Shown piece by piece: positions 25,555 through 35,427 of a stretch of DNA of 64,000 bases; within the stretch, counting starts at the first letter, position 1, and the number at the start of each line of letters is the position of its first letter. This DNA comes from Marinoscillum furvescens DSM 4134 (GTDB lineage Bacteria; Bacteroidota; Bacteroidia; Cytophagales; Cyclobacteriaceae): NCBI RefSeq assembly GCF_003386095.1, contig NZ_QREG01000026.1, positions 1 through 64,000 on the forward strand, given 5' to 3'. A program made the position numbers and the translations under genes. The notes beneath the pieces were generated by a model. The model was not told the origin of the DNA. It did not search any database and saw nothing but the letters and a program-made list of their open reading frames with translations.

Positions 25555-26298
25555 TTATTTGAGACTGCTAGAGAGGTATTCTCTGTTTAGTCTCGCAATG
25601 TTTGTCAGACTTATTTCCTTAGGGCATTCTGCTGAGCAGGCTCCAGTGTTGGTACATGCTCCAAACCCTTCATCATCCATTTGAGCTACCATGTTTTGTG
25701 CGCGTCGGGTGGCTTCCACACGTCCTTGAGGTAGGAGGGCATACTGAGACACCTTGGCAGAAACAAACAACATGGCTGATGCATTTTTACATGCCGCTAC
25801 ACATGCCCCACACCCAATACAGGTAGCAGCATCAAACGCCTTGTCCGCATCGTCTTTGTTTACAGGGATGGCGTTGGCATCTTGTGTATTACCTGAGGTA
25901 TTTACAGAGATGTATCCACCAGCGTGCTGTATACGATCAAACGAGCTGCGATCTACGATCAGGTCTTTGATCACAGGGAAAGCTTTGGCTCGAAATGGCT
26001 CAATGTGGATGGTGTCTCCATCTTTGAACCTGCGCATGTGAAGTTGGCAGGTGGTGATGGCTCCATCAGGCCCGTGAGGCTTACCATTGATTTGCAACGA
26101 GCAGCTTCCGCAGATACCTTCGCGGCAGTCATGGTCAAAAGACACGGGAGTTTCGCCTTTTTCGATCAATTCATTATTTAGTACATCCAGCATTTCAAGG
26201 AATGACATGTCAGGAGATACGTTTTTGATGTCGTAATCCACCAACTTCCCTTTATCATTAGCATTTTGCTGACGCCAAATTTTTAGTTTTAGATCCAT
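25555..26298 (-). CDS. sdhB: Succinate dehydrogenase/fumarate reductase iron-sulfur subunit
   Basis: A 247-residue electron-transfer subunit that carries electrons between the flavoprotein and the quinone site. The N-terminal ferredoxin-like domain holds the 2Fe-2S cysteines in CREGICGSC and a later TTCQLH. The C-terminal domain holds the 4Fe-4S/3Fe-4S motifs [11 protein letters not shown] and [12 protein letters not shown]. It is the last gene of the three-gene operon, 33 bp after the flavoprotein gene. The arrangement and single-cytochrome form match the Bacteroidota enzyme, which may run in either direction. Confidence 0.96.
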   Translation of the reverse strand: MDLKLKIWRQQNANDKGKLVDYDIKNVSPDMSFLEMLDVLNNELIEKGETPVSFDHDCREGICGSCSLQINGKPHGPDGAITTCQLHMRRFKDGDTIHIEPFRAKAFPVIKDLIVDRSSFDRIQHAGGYISVNTSGNTQDANAIPVNKDDADKAFDAATCIGCGACVAACKNASAMLFVSAKVSQYALLPQGRVEATRRAQNMVAQMDDEGFGACTNTGACSAECPKEISLTNIARLNREYLSSSLK

Positions 26299-26331
26299 AT
26301 TAGGGTAATTTATTGACGAACCTTCCGGCTC

Positions 26332-28341
26332 TTACTTATAACTTCTTTCTTTTACTTCAATGTTTTCGTAGTTGAGTTCTTCTTTGTGAAGCTCCGCTTC
26401 AGCAGGCTCACCTTTGTATTCCCAGGCGGCTACATATTGAAACTCAGGTCTACGAAGTGCTTCACCTTCCTCTGTTTGGTATTCTTCACGGAAGTGTCCA
26501 CCGCACGATTCTTCGCGGTGTAGCGCATCTTTGGCAAATAGCTCTCCCAATTCCAGAAAATCAGCAACTCTACCAGCTTTGGCCAACTCTTCGTTAAACT
26601 CATCAGCTGATCCGGGGATCGAGACGTTTTTCCAGAAATCCTCACGAATTTCTTTGATCTCTTCGATTGCTTCTTTTAGGCCTTTTTCATTTCGGGCCAT
26701 GCCTACTTTGTCCCACATTACCTTGCCAAGTCGCTTGTGGAAGTAGTCTACTGGCTTAGAGCCTTTGTTATTCATTAGCCTGTCTATCTGATCTCTCACA
26801 GCTTTTTCAGCTTCATCAAACTCTGGAGTATCCGTAGGGATCTTGCCAGTTCGGATGTCGTTAGACAGGTAATTGCCTATGGTGTATGGCAATACGAAAT
26901 AGCCATCTGCGAGTCCCTGCATCAGTGCAGATGCTCCCAGGCGGTTAGCTCCGTGATCGGAGAAGTTTGCCTCACCAGTCACGAAACACCCAGGAATGGT
27001 AGACATCAGGTCATAGTCTACCCACACACCACCCATGGTATAGTGTACCGCAGGGTAGATCATCATCGGGGTTTCATATGGGTTTTCGTCTACAATCTTT
27101 TCGTACATCTGGAAGAGGTTTCCATATTTAGATTTTACTACCTCTTTACCCAGCTTGTTTACGAGTTGCTTATCGTTTTCGTCCAGGCCTCTCACGTGTG
27201 CTTGCTCTTTGCCATATCGCTCTATGGCAGAGGCAAAATCCAGATATACCGCTTCACCTGTGGCGTTTACGCCATAGCCTGCATCACATCTCTCTTTTGC
27301 GGCGCGGGAGGCTACATCACGTGGTACGAGGTTTCCAAAAGCTGGATACCTACGCTCCAGATAGTAATCTCTATCTTCTTCAGCTATTTCTGTAGGGCGG
27401 AGTTTGCCGGCACGGATGGCTTCTACGTCCTCTTTCTTTTTCGGCACCCAGATACGCCCGTCATTCCTGAGCGACTCAGACATTAGCGTAAGCTTCGACT
27501 GATGGTCGCCTGATACCGGAATACAGGTAGGGTGGATCTGCGTATAGCAAGGGTTGGCAAACCAGGCACCTTTTTTATGGATTTTCCAGGATGCTGACAC
27601 GTTGCTACCCATAGCGTTGGTAGATAGGAAGAATACGTTGCCATATCCACCAGAAGCGATCACTACAGCATGAGCCGAGTGACGTTCTATTTCGCCGGTC
27701 ACCAGGTTTCTGGCAATGATACCTCGGGCTTTGCCATCTACCAGTACCAGATCCATCATTTCATGGCGATTGTACATTTTGATTTTACCACGACCGATTT
27801 GGCGATTCATCGCAGAATATGCGCCGAGCAATAGCTGCTGACCCGTTTGGCCCTTGGCGTAGAAGGTACGCGATACGAGTACTCCACCAAATGAACGGTT
27901 GTCTAGCAGTCCACCATAATCTCTGGCAAAGGGAACGCCCTGTGCCACACACTGATCAATGATATTGGCCGATACTTCTGCCAGGCGATAAACGTTTGCC
28001 TCTCTGGAGCGGTAGTCTCCACCCTTTACCGTGTCGTAAAACAGTCGGTAAGTAGAGTCACCATCACCCTGGTAGTTTTTGGCAGCATTGATACCTCCCT
28101 GAGCGGCAATAGAGTGCGCTCTTCTTGGAGAATCCTGAAAACAAAAAGCTTTTACGTTGTATCCCAGCTCAGCCAGAGTAGCTGCTGCGGATCCACCGGC
28201 AAGACCTGTCCCGACTACAATCACATCAATAAGTCGTTTGTTAGCAGGGTTTACCAGATTGATACTGTTCTTATGGTTGGTCCATTTTTCGGCTAATGGG
28301 CCATCAGGAGTTTGTGCTGGAAAATTAGAACCTATCTTCAT
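26332..28341 (-). CDS. sdhA: Succinate dehydrogenase/fumarate reductase flavoprotein subunit
   Basis: A 669-residue subunit that binds covalent FAD and interconverts succinate and fumarate. Landmarks are the dinucleotide fold [19 protein letters not shown] (about residues 41-59), the FAD-linking histidine segment [17 protein letters not shown], the active-site region HPTCIP and the substrate-binding [17 protein letters not shown]. The length is that of the longer Bacteroidota/epsilonproteobacterial type. It lies 8 bp downstream of the cytochrome b gene. Confidence 0.97.
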   Translation of the reverse strand: MKIGSNFPAQTPDGPLAEKWTNHKNSINLVNPANKRLIDVIVVGTGLAGGSAAATLAELGYNVKAFCFQDSPRRAHSIAAQGGINAAKNYQGDGDSTYRLFYDTVKGGDYRSREANVYRLAEVSANIIDQCVAQGVPFARDYGGLLDNRSFGGVLVSRTFYAKGQTGQQLLLGAYSAMNRQIGRGKIKMYNRHEMMDLVLVDGKARGIIARNLVTGEIERHSAHAVVIASGGYGNVFFLSTNAMGSNVSASWKIHKKGAWFANPCYTQIHPTCIPVSGDHQSKLTLMSESLRNDGRIWVPKKKEDVEAIRAGKLRPTEIAEEDRDYYLERRYPAFGNLVPRDVASRAAKERCDAGYGVNATGEAVYLDFASAIERYGKEQAHVRGLDENDKQLVNKLGKEVVKSKYGNLFQMYEKIVDENPYETPMMIYPAVHYTMGGVWVDYDLMSTIPGCFVTGEANFSDHGANRLGASALMQGLADGYFVLPYTIGNYLSNDIRTGKIPTDTPEFDEAEKAVRDQIDRLMNNKGSKPVDYFHKRLGKVMWDKVGMARNEKGLKEAIEEIKEIREDFWKNVSIPGSADEFNEELAKAGRVADFLELGELFAKDALHREESCGGHFREEYQTEEGEALRRPEFQYVAAWEYKGEPAEAELHKEELNYENIEVKERSYK

Positions 28342-28349
28342 GACTTAAA

Positions 28350-29003
28350 TTAATGATTGATGAAATGGTAAATAGCGATTAAGATAAAGCCAGCAGGCAC
28401 GATCACCGCATAGGCCGTACAAAACTTCTTAATTGCTGGGGTGAATTTGTTGTTGAATCCAACAGATTGGAAGGCCGACTGAAAGCCGTGTAGTAGGTGA
28501 AGCGCCAACAGAACGAATGCGATGACGTAAGCACCTACTCTTAGAGGATTCTCAAACTTGTGAACAAGTTCACCATAATATCTATCTGCATCTTCGGGTA
28601 GAAACTGTACATACTTGTAGCTCATTTCCGGAATCCAGAAGTCGATAAAGTGTAGTGCCAGAAATGCCAGGATTACCAGGCCACTGATCAGCATGTTTTG
28701 TGACATCCAGGAGGCATTGCTTCCATCTTTCTTTGCATACTTGATCGGACGTGCTGCCCGGTTTTTCGCCTCAAGTACAAACCCCATCACAAAGTGAAAA
28801 ACCACTGCAAAGATTAGCACTGGTTGGAGTAAGAACTGTACGATTGGGTTGGTGCCCATGAAATGCGAAGCTTCATTGAATGCTTCTTCGCTAAACACGG
28901 ATAGCATGTTTATCGTGAGGTGTTGAAGCAAGAAGAAGATGAGAAAGAGCGCCGAAAGTGCCATGGCAAACTTTCTGGCAATTGTTGTAGAAAACCAACT
29001 CAT
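28350..29003 (-). CDS. sdhC: Succinate dehydrogenase/fumarate reductase cytochrome b subunit
   Basis: A 217-residue membrane anchor with five hydrophobic helices (about 13-33, 55-80, 102-122, 153-175, 193-214) and histidines positioned to ligate two hemes (QHLTINM, FHFVMGF, LHFIDFW, LHLLHGFQSAF). It links the soluble subunits to menaquinone. The frame is open 21 codons further upstream, but the family-typical N-terminus MSWFSTTIARKF begins at 29003, and the longer version would start upstream of the predicted transcription start. It is first in the operon. Confidence 0.94.
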   Translation of the reverse strand: MSWFSTTIARKFAMALSALFLIFFLLQHLTINMLSVFSEEAFNEASHFMGTNPIVQFLLQPVLIFAVVFHFVMGFVLEAKNRAARPIKYAKKDGSNASWMSQNMLISGLVILAFLALHFIDFWIPEMSYKYVQFLPEDADRYYGELVHKFENPLRVGAYVIAFVLLALHLLHGFQSAFQSVGFNNKFTPAIKKFCTAYAVIVPAGFILIAIYHFINH

Positions 29004-29426
29004 ATTTTTGCTAATTTCATTTTTTTGTGCGGGTCCAAAGGTAGTTCCCGAACTTGTATCACACAATTCGATCCTTTATTTTGAATGGGTCTAAATAAGG
29101 TCTTTTGGAATGATTCTTTTCGCTTTAGTCCCTTAGGTAATTTTACAGCTCAAACAGGGTGTTTTTCTTAGATGTTTGAACTTTTGTGCGTTTTATTTGT
29201 GTGGATGGTGAGTCATCTCAAACATTAGCTAGAAGCTAGCCGGGCTATTGGAAATAAGTGATTAAGCTGGTAACCTTGTTATGCTTTATGGATTGATTCA
29301 ATTAGTAATGGAAATACTCTTGATAGCTACACGTTTTATTATGTGATGATTTAAAATAACCAGTGTAGGTAGAAAGGCGTTAATCGTTGGAGAGTTGTAA
29401 ACCGATTTTAGTAAGTTTAAAAATAT
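29004..29426. other. Intergenic region between the sdh operon and the CHU_C gene
   Basis: The left end carries the sdh operon promoter listed separately. The remaining 350 bases or so are AT-rich and show only a short palindrome, TAGCTAGAAGCTA. No gene and no convincing promoter for the rightward gene at 29427 was seen. Confidence 0.6.
29036..29066 (-). promoter_or_regulatory. Promoter of the sdhC-sdhA-sdhB operon (Bacteroidota type)
   Basis: On the minus strand a TTG core (complement of 29064-29066) is separated by 20 bp from the -7 element TACCTTTG (complement of 29036-29043), matching TTTG-N19-21-TAnnTTTG except for the first T. Transcription would start near 29029, leaving a leader of about 26 nt before the ATG at 29003. 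Confidence 0.7.
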
Positions 29427-32291
29427 ATGCGAGTCCGATATATCGTTGTTAGCTATGTTGTAGCTGCGTTGCTCAGTATCACCGTGGTACATGCTACCCA
29501 CATCAGGGCAGGGGAAATCACCGCGCGCAGGATCAACAATGTCACCCGTACTTTTGAATTTACCTTCACCGGCTATAGAGACTCAGGCTCCATCATAGAG
29601 TTTGGAGGTGGAATTTTTCGATTTGGTGATGGCACTTCTGTAGAACGAGACTTCCAGATTGAGAAAACCCCTGTTGGTAATGACCTGGAAAAGGTAACCT
29701 TCAAGCTGGTGCATACCTATCAGGCCCCAAACACGTATATAGTGAGTTACGAAGAAGAGTTTCGTAATGAAGGAATCATCAATATGGACAATTCAGTAAA
29801 CACCACCTTCTATGTGGAGTCCATGATTGTGATTGATCCATTTTTTGGCCTCAACAACACCCCCGAACTTACCGTGCCACCCATAGACTTTGCTGCTGTT
29901 GGAGCACAGTTTATTCACAATCCAGGTGCTTTTGATTCGGATGGAGACAGCCTTTCTTACCGCTTTACAATACCAAAGCAGGGCAATAACATGGTGGTGA
30001 ACAACTACCGCGACATGAATGATCCGGCGTTTTATACCAGCTATAGTACGGGAAACCAGGCACAGAATGGGCAACCCACTCTTACCATAGATCCGGTATC
30101 TGGCGATCTGATATGGGACTCGCCTGGAGACGTACTCAATCAAGACGACTTTGCGGAATACAACGTAGCCTTCGTAGTGGAAGAATGGCGGTTTGTGCCG
30201 ATCACAGGAGAATGGATCCGCCTGGGATATGTTACGCGTGATATGCAAATCATTGTAGAAGAAACAGACAATGAACGGCCAGAACTGGAAGTGCCCGAAG
30301 ATGTCTGTGTAGAGGCTGGTGAAAAAGTAGAGGCTACTATTTTGGGCTCCGACCCTGATGGACACCCCGTGATGTTAGAAGGTTTCGGTGGGCCGTTTGA
30401 GTTTGAAAGTTCTCCGGCCTATTACTCGCCAGACCCGGCGGAGTTTCAGGAGACACCCGGCTCTCTGTTGTTTGAGTGGGAAACTACTTGCGGGCATGTG
30501 CGCGCCCGACCTTATGAAGTGCAATTCAAAGTGACGGATAATCCGGAAATAGGTCCTCGGTTGGTGAACTTTGAAACATTTGAAATAACAGTAGTAGGGC
30601 CTGCGCCAGATGGTCTGAGCTCCACGGTGCAACCCGGTAGGGGTATCCAGCTCAACTGGAATGAATACGCATGTCCCAATGCTACGCGTATGCAAATATG
30701 GAGGCGAGTAGGAGACTTTGATATAGAAGTTGATGACTGTGTAGTGGGCATGCCGCCAAACGCTGGTTATCGACTAATTGAAGAGATAGACATGGTTCAG
30801 CAGGCATCTGGAGGAAATAACGAGGTGATTACTGAATACCTGGATAATAACAAAGGAAGAGGATTGGCTCCCGGAGCCAAGTATTGTTATCGACTTGTGG
30901 CAGTATTTCCGAGTCCGGGTGGGGGAGAAAGTTACGTGTCTACAGAGGTGTGCGATAGCATTCTTATCGATGCCCCTGTGATCACCAATGTGGATGTAGA
31001 AGTTACTGGGGAGGTGAATGGTACGATTTTGGTGCAATGGACGCCACCATATCAGGCCGATCAATCCATCCATCCGCCTGCTTATACTTATGATGTTTAT
31101 AGGGGAGAGGGCGCTCAAAATTCAGCGTCTTACGTGAAAGTTGCCGAAGGCATTAGCGATACCGACTTTACAGATACGGGACTCAATACATTCGCTCAGA
31201 GCTATAATTACTATGTGAGTTACCGGGATGCAAATGGGGTATTGGCCGATTCGTCTGCTACGGCGAGTAATGTACGGCTGGATCTGTCACCATTATTGAG
31301 ATCCATAGAACTCAAGTGGTCTGCCGAAGTACCCTGGTCCAACACTGCTCAGCGGTACCCATACCATTATATCTATAGAGACCAGGTGTTGGAGGGTGAC
31401 ATGGATGAATTGGTATTGATCGATTCTGTAGATGTTACTCAGAAAGGATATGTATACCTGGATAATGGTGCGTTTAATGGAGTAGAACTTGATGAAGAGA
31501 TTGAATATTGTTATTTCGTTAAAACACAAGGTACCTATGGTTCAAGACTATTGCCCGAACCACTAGAGAATAGATCTCAGATCAGCTGTGGCCAGCCAAA
31601 TGATACGATTCCGCCGTGTGCACCACCTGAAGTAGTGTTTAGTAACGACCTGGACTGTGAGGCATTGGTAGCCAGCAGACCTTGTGAGTCTAATATCTTT
31701 ACGCAAAAACTGAGTTGGGATGAAGATATGGCTCCCGATTGTGATGACGATATTGTTTTCTACCGGGTGTATTACTCCGAAACTGGATTGGAAGAAGACT
31801 ATGTACTGGTGGGTGAGCCCGTTACAACTTCGTTTAACCATGAAGACCTTACAAGTCTCAAAGGTTGCTATCAGATAGCTTCAGTAGACCGATCAGGAAA
31901 TGAAAGTTCGCGTACTGCTTCGGTTTGTAATGACAACTGTCCGGTTTACAAATTCCCGAATGCATTTACCCCTAATGGTGACGGTAAGAATGATGTGTTC
32001 GCCCCACTCAATAATGATGGATTAAATATTTCTCCATTCGACAACTCCAACTGCCCCAGGTTTATTCGCGCTGTAAAGTTCAAGGTTTTCGATCGTAGTG
32101 GTAAGGAATTGTATGTATACGACTCCTTTGAAAACCCGAATGGAATTTACATCAATTGGGACGGGACCAACAAGTTTGGCGAAAAGCTGCCAGCGGGGAC
32201 TTATTTCTATTCTGCAGAGGTAGAAGTGGATGTTCTTGATCCCAAAGATTCGCAATGGATACTGAACGGATGGGTGAAAATCCTCAAATGA
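29427..32291 (+). CDS. Exported protein with fibronectin-like repeats and CHU_C gliding-type C-terminal domain
   Basis: A 954-residue cell-surface or secreted protein. A signal peptide (about 1-22, ending VVHA) is followed by beta-sandwich modules resembling PKD/cadherin-like and fibronectin type III domains (about 25-840). The C-terminal CHU_C domain (about 845-954) has the markers FPNAFTPNGDGKNDVF, FDRSGKELYVYDSF, WDG and LPAGTYFYSAEV. CHU_C tails direct export by the type IX secretion system and often attachment to the gliding machinery. The ligand or role is unknown. The next gene starts within its stop codon (ATGA). Confidence 0.92.
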   Translation: MRVRYIVVSYVVAALLSITVVHATHIRAGEITARRINNVTRTFEFTFTGYRDSGSIIEFGGGIFRFGDGTSVERDFQIEKTPVGNDLEKVTFKLVHTYQAPNTYIVSYEEEFRNEGIINMDNSVNTTFYVESMIVIDPFFGLNNTPELTVPPIDFAAVGAQFIHNPGAFDSDGDSLSYRFTIPKQGNNMVVNNYRDMNDPAFYTSYSTGNQAQNGQPTLTIDPVSGDLIWDSPGDVLNQDDFAEYNVAFVVEEWRFVPITGEWIRLGYVTRDMQIIVEETDNERPELEVPEDVCVEAGEKVEATILGSDPDGHPVMLEGFGGPFEFESSPAYYSPDPAEFQETPGSLLFEWETTCGHVRARPYEVQFKVTDNPEIGPRLVNFETFEITVVGPAPDGLSSTVQPGRGIQLNWNEYACPNATRMQIWRRVGDFDIEVDDCVVGMPPNAGYRLIEEIDMVQQASGGNNEVITEYLDNNKGRGLAPGAKYCYRLVAVFPSPGGGESYVSTEVCDSILIDAPVITNVDVEVTGEVNGTILVQWTPPYQADQSIHPPAYTYDVYRGEGAQNSASYVKVAEGISDTDFTDTGLNTFAQSYNYYVSYRDANGVLADSSATASNVRLDLSPLLRSIELKWSAEVPWSNTAQRYPYHYIYRDQVLEGDMDELVLIDSVDVTQKGYVYLDNGAFNGVELDEEIEYCYFVKTQGTYGSRLLPEPLENRSQISCGQPNDTIPPCAPPEVVFSNDLDCEALVASRPCESNIFTQKLSWDEDMAPDCDDDIVFYRVYYSETGLEEDYVLVGEPVTTSFNHEDLTSLKGCYQIASVDRSGNESSRTASVCNDNCPVYKFPNAFTPNGDGKNDVFAPLNNDGLNISPFDNSNCPRFIRAVKFKVFDRSGKELYVYDSFENPNGIYINWDGTNKFGEKLPAGTYFYSAEVEVDVLDPKDSQWILNGWVKILK

Positions 32292-32692
32292 GTGCGGTAA
32301 TACTCTTCGATGGAGTTTGCAATCTTTGCAATAGCTCGGTGGATTTTGTGATTCGCCGAGACAAGCAAAAGCGCTTTCAATTTGCCTCACTCCAATCTCC
32401 TGAAGCAGAGCAGTTGCTCAAAGAGGCAGGATCACCTCAGCCTACCGAGTTGGAAAGTGTAGTGCTGGTAAAAGAAGATAGGGTGTATAATCGTAGCGAT
32501 GCGGCCCTCGAAATTGCCCGTAACCTCTCAGGGCTATGGCCTTTACTATATGTTTTTAAGCTTATACCAAGAGCCTTGCGTGACGCTGTTTACCGCTACA
32601 TAGCAAAAAAGCGATACCGTTGGTTTGGTAAACGAGATACCTGTAGACTCCCAGATGAGTCAGAAAAAGAAAGGTTTCTGGATTCTCCCTGA
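32288..32692 (+). CDS. DCC-family thiol-disulfide oxidoreductase-like protein (DUF393)
   Basis: A 134-residue protein of the DCC1/DUF393 family, named for the motif visible as FDGVCNLCNSSVDF (Asp8, Cys11, Cys14). Family members are thought to be thiol-disulfide oxidoreductases. The frame is open 11 codons further upstream, but the ATG at 32288 overlaps the previous stop as ATGA and gives the normal N-terminus directly before the first beta-strand. Coupling to the CHU_C gene is probably only organisational. Confidence 0.88.
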   Translation: MSAVILFDGVCNLCNSSVDFVIRRDKQKRFQFASLQSPEAEQLLKEAGSPQPTELESVVLVKEDRVYNRSDAALEIARNLSGLWPLLYVFKLIPRALRDAVYRYIAKKRYRWFGKRDTCRLPDESEKERFLDSP

Positions 32693-32705
32693 TTTCGTAG
32701 ATTTG
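32675..32705 (+). promoter_or_regulatory. Probable promoter of the fabD-lipoprotein-cmk-ispH cluster
   Basis: TAGATTTG (32698-32705) is an exact TAnnTTTG -7 element. An imperfect -33 box (TTTC, 32675-32678) lies 19 bp upstream. Transcription would start near 32712, about 30 bp before fabD. The element overlaps the end of the DCC gene region. Confidence 0.55.
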
Positions 32706-32743
32706 CACTCCAAAATTCAACCATTCAACACAAACCAAACCGT

Positions 32744-33616
32744 ATGAAGGCATTTGTTTTCCCCGGACAGGGAGCCCAGTTTCCAGGTATGGGAAAAGAT
32801 CTATACGATAACAACGCAACAGCTAAGAACTATTTCGAGCAGGCAAATGATATCCTAGGCTTTGACCTTTCAAAAATCATGTTTGAAGGATCTGCCGAAG
32901 AGCTAAAACAAACCAAAGTGACCCAGCCAGCTATCTTTTTACATAGCGTGGTTACTGCTTTGGTGTCAGATGATTTTAAACCTGACATGGTCGCTGGTCA
33001 CTCCTTGGGGGAGTTTTCTGCGCTTGTAGCTAATGGCACGCTAAGCTTCGAAGATGGATTGTCACTCGTGTTTAAGCGAGCTATGGCGATGCAAAAAGCT
33101 TGTGAACTGCAAGAGTCTACTATGGCTGCAGTGCTGGCCCTGCCCGATGAGACAGTAGAAGAAATATGCCGTGAAATAGATGAAGTAGTAGTAGCGGCCA
33201 ATTACAACTGCCCTGGTCAGCTTGTAATTTCAGGCAGTGTAAAAGGTGTAGAAGTAGCCTGCGAAAAGCTCAAAGCAGCTGGTGCCAAAAGAGCATTGGT
33301 GTTGCCAGTAGGTGGGGCATTTCACTCGCCACTAATGGAGCCTGCAAGAGAAGAATTAGCTGCGGCCATTCAGGAAACAAATTTCAATGAGCCTAAATGT
33401 CCGGTGTATCAGAATGTGGATGCAAAAGGACATACAGTGATTTCTGACATCAAAACCAATCTGGTGTCTCAGCTTACCGCACCAGTAAGATGGACGCAGA
33501 GTGTACAATCCATGATCATGGATGGGGCACGCACATTTGTAGAGTGTGGTCCTGGTAAGGTGCTTCAGGGGCTCGTGAAAAAAATAGATGGTGGTGTAGA
33601 AACAACCAGCCTATAA
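32744..33616 (+). CDS. fabD: Malonyl-CoA:ACP transacylase
   Basis: A 290-residue cytoplasmic enzyme that loads malonyl groups on acyl carrier protein for fatty acid synthesis. It starts with FPGQGAQFPGMG, carries the nucleophile in GHSLGEF (Ser87) with the catalytic histidine in GGAFHSPLM, and ends with the conserved ECGPGKVLQGLVKKI. It heads a compact cluster, and its stop overlaps the next start by one base. Confidence 0.97.
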   Translation: MKAFVFPGQGAQFPGMGKDLYDNNATAKNYFEQANDILGFDLSKIMFEGSAEELKQTKVTQPAIFLHSVVTALVSDDFKPDMVAGHSLGEFSALVANGTLSFEDGLSLVFKRAMAMQKACELQESTMAAVLALPDETVEEICREIDEVVVAANYNCPGQLVISGSVKGVEVACEKLKAAGAKRALVLPVGGAFHSPLMEPAREELAAAIQETNFNEPKCPVYQNVDAKGHTVISDIKTNLVSQLTAPVRWTQSVQSMIMDGARTFVECGPGKVLQGLVKKIDGGVETTSL

Positions 33617-33765
33617 TGCATAAGTGGAGAGGGATAGGTTTGCTCGTTTTGCTGTCGCTGGCTGTGACGTTTAGCGCTTGTCGCAAAGGGCCATCGAGTT
33701 CTATCGACAAAAAGCGGCAAATCAAAAAAGGTAAACCCATCCCTTGTCCTATTAAAGATTGCTGA
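33616..33765 (+). CDS. Small lipoprotein (49 residues)
   Basis: A short gene lies exactly between fabD and cmk. It begins at the ATG overlapping the last base of the fabD stop and ends with TGA overlapping the first base of cmk (TGATG). The product has a basic start (MHKWRGIG), a hydrophobic stretch and a lipobox-like TFSAC with the lipidated cysteine at residue 22, followed by a short lysine-rich tail with two more cysteines (PCPIKDC). The tight junctions on both sides argue for a real gene. Its function is unknown. Confidence 0.75.
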   Translation: MHKWRGIGLLVLLSLAVTFSACRKGPSSSIDKKRQIKKGKPIPCPIKDC

Positions 33766-34430
33766 TGCAAAAAATCATCATAGCTATAGACGGGTATTCA
33801 GGTACCGGAAAAAGCTCTACCGCCAAAGCAGTGGCTCGTAACCTGGGGTACACCTACATAGATAGTGGCGCCATGTACCGTGCGGCCACACTTTATTTTT
33901 TACAGCAAGGGGTCGATTTGGAAAAACCGCAGGAGGTAGCCAAAGCATTAGCCGCATTAGACATTTCCTTTGAAGGGCAGGACCTTATCCTGAATGAGAA
34001 AGTGGTGCGTGATGAGCTCCGAACGATGGCAGTAAACGATCAGGTGAGTCAGGTGAGTGCGGTAAAATCTGTGCGTGAGGCACTGGTGGAGCAGCAGCAA
34101 GCCATCGGGCAAGACCGGGGCATTGTCATGGATGGACGAGACATTGGTACAGTCGTTTTTCCGGATGCAGAGCTCAAAGTATTTATGACGGCCAATTCCC
34201 GTGTGAGAGCGTTGCGCAGGCAAAGAGAGCTTGAGCAAAAAGGCATCCGGGAGGAACTAAACGTAATCGAGGAGAATTTAAAGCAAAGAGATCAGATAGA
34301 TTCCACCAGAGAGGAGTCACCCCTTACAAAAGCATTAGGTGCTGTGGAAATTGATACCTCAGATTTGTCCTTTGATGAACAGGTGGGTAAAATTGTAGAA
34401 TTAGCGAAGAAAAAAATCTATGCAAGTTGA
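33765..34430 (+). CDS. cmk: (d)CMP kinase
   Basis: A 221-residue nucleoside monophosphate kinase that phosphorylates CMP and dCMP. The P-loop is GYSGTGKSS (residues 10-18), with the substrate-binding DSGAMYRA, the MDGRDIGTVVFPDA segment and the lid REESPL. A TTG-initiated version two codons longer is possible, but the ATG at 33765 gives the standard N-terminus and overlaps the upstream stop. It overlaps ispH by 11 bp. Confidence 0.96.
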   Translation: MQKIIIAIDGYSGTGKSSTAKAVARNLGYTYIDSGAMYRAATLYFLQQGVDLEKPQEVAKALAALDISFEGQDLILNEKVVRDELRTMAVNDQVSQVSAVKSVREALVEQQQAIGQDRGIVMDGRDIGTVVFPDAELKVFMTANSRVRALRRQRELEQKGIREELNVIEENLKQRDQIDSTREESPLTKALGAVEIDTSDLSFDEQVGKIVELAKKKIYAS

Positions 34431-35316
34431 TATAGATCAGCATTCAGGGTATTGTTTTGGTGTGGAGTTTGCCATCCAAATGGCTGAGGACGAAATGAGC
34501 GATGGACAGGAATTGTATTGTCTGGGAGATATCGTTCATAATGCCATGGAGGTAGATAGGCTTTATCAGAAAGGGCTGCGTACCATTGATAGAGAGCAGC
34601 TAGAGCAGCTTCGAGACTGTAAGGTGCTCATCCGTGCACATGGAGAGCCGCCAGAAACTTATGAAACAGCCTTGAAAAATAATATTGAGCTGATTGATGC
34701 TTCTTGTCCTGTAGTGCTCAAGCTACAAAACCGCATCAAGCACGCCTATGATAAGGCACAATCCGTAGACGGTCAAATAGTGATTTATGGAAAACCAGGT
34801 CATGCGGAGGTTATCGGTCTTACGGGCCAGACCAATGATGAAGCCATTATAATCACTACCGAGGAAGATTTGGAGCAAATTGACTTTTCGCGGCCTGTGA
34901 CGCTATATAGCCAGACCACCAAAAGTACCAAGGGCTTTTACAAGATGAAGGAGCTTATCGAAGAGCGTATCAAAGCCAATAAGGGGTCACTTTCGGTAGA
35001 AGATTTCCAGGCAAACGACAGCATCTGCCGTCAGGTGTCGAACCGCGAGCCTAAAATGATCCAGTTTTCCAGTACACATGATGTTATCTTGTTTGTAGCT
35101 GGTAAAAAAAGCTCCAATGGCCGGGCATTATATAATGTGTGCCTGAGTAATAATCCTCGTAGCTACTTTGTGGAAAACGAAGACGAGATCAACCTGGACT
35201 GGTTTAAGCCTGAAGATTCAGTGGGAATTTGTGGTGCAACTTCTACACCCAGGTGGCTGATGGAAAACGTTGCCAATTTTTTGATGGCTCAGGAGGAAAA
35301 TCTAGCTGAAATCTGA
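34420..35316 (+). CDS. ispH: 4-hydroxy-3-methylbut-2-enyl diphosphate reductase
   Basis: A 298-residue iron-sulfur enzyme that performs the last step of the MEP isoprenoid pathway, giving IPP and DMAPP. The three cluster cysteines are visible in SGYCFGVEF (Cys12), ASCPVV and NDSICRQVSNRE. The conserved GKKSSNGRALYNVC and CGATSTPRWLMENV segments are present. The start overlaps cmk by 11 bp, a common Bacteroidota arrangement. Confidence 0.96.
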   Translation: MQVDIDQHSGYCFGVEFAIQMAEDEMSDGQELYCLGDIVHNAMEVDRLYQKGLRTIDREQLEQLRDCKVLIRAHGEPPETYETALKNNIELIDASCPVVLKLQNRIKHAYDKAQSVDGQIVIYGKPGHAEVIGLTGQTNDEAIIITTEEDLEQIDFSRPVTLYSQTTKSTKGFYKMKELIEERIKANKGSLSVEDFQANDSICRQVSNREPKMIQFSSTHDVILFVAGKKSSNGRALYNVCLSNNPRSYFVENEDEINLDWFKPEDSVGICGATSTPRWLMENVANFLMAQEENLAEI

Positions 35317-35386
35317 TCACTTTCAGGTGCTTGAAGATCTCTTTTTGAATGATCTCAGCAAACATTTCATTTGAACATTTTTTTTG

Positions 35387-35394
35387 TATTTTTG
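35387..35394 (+). promoter_or_regulatory. -7 promoter element of the nqr operon
   Basis: TATTTTTG matches TAnnTTTG and lies 33 bp before the nqrA start. A TTTG is present upstream at 35370-35373, but the 13-bp spacer is too short for the consensus, so the -33 element is uncertain. Confidence 0.45.
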
Positions 35395-35427
35395 CTTCGA
35401 TTTTCAAGTAGATCGCAACTATACAAA

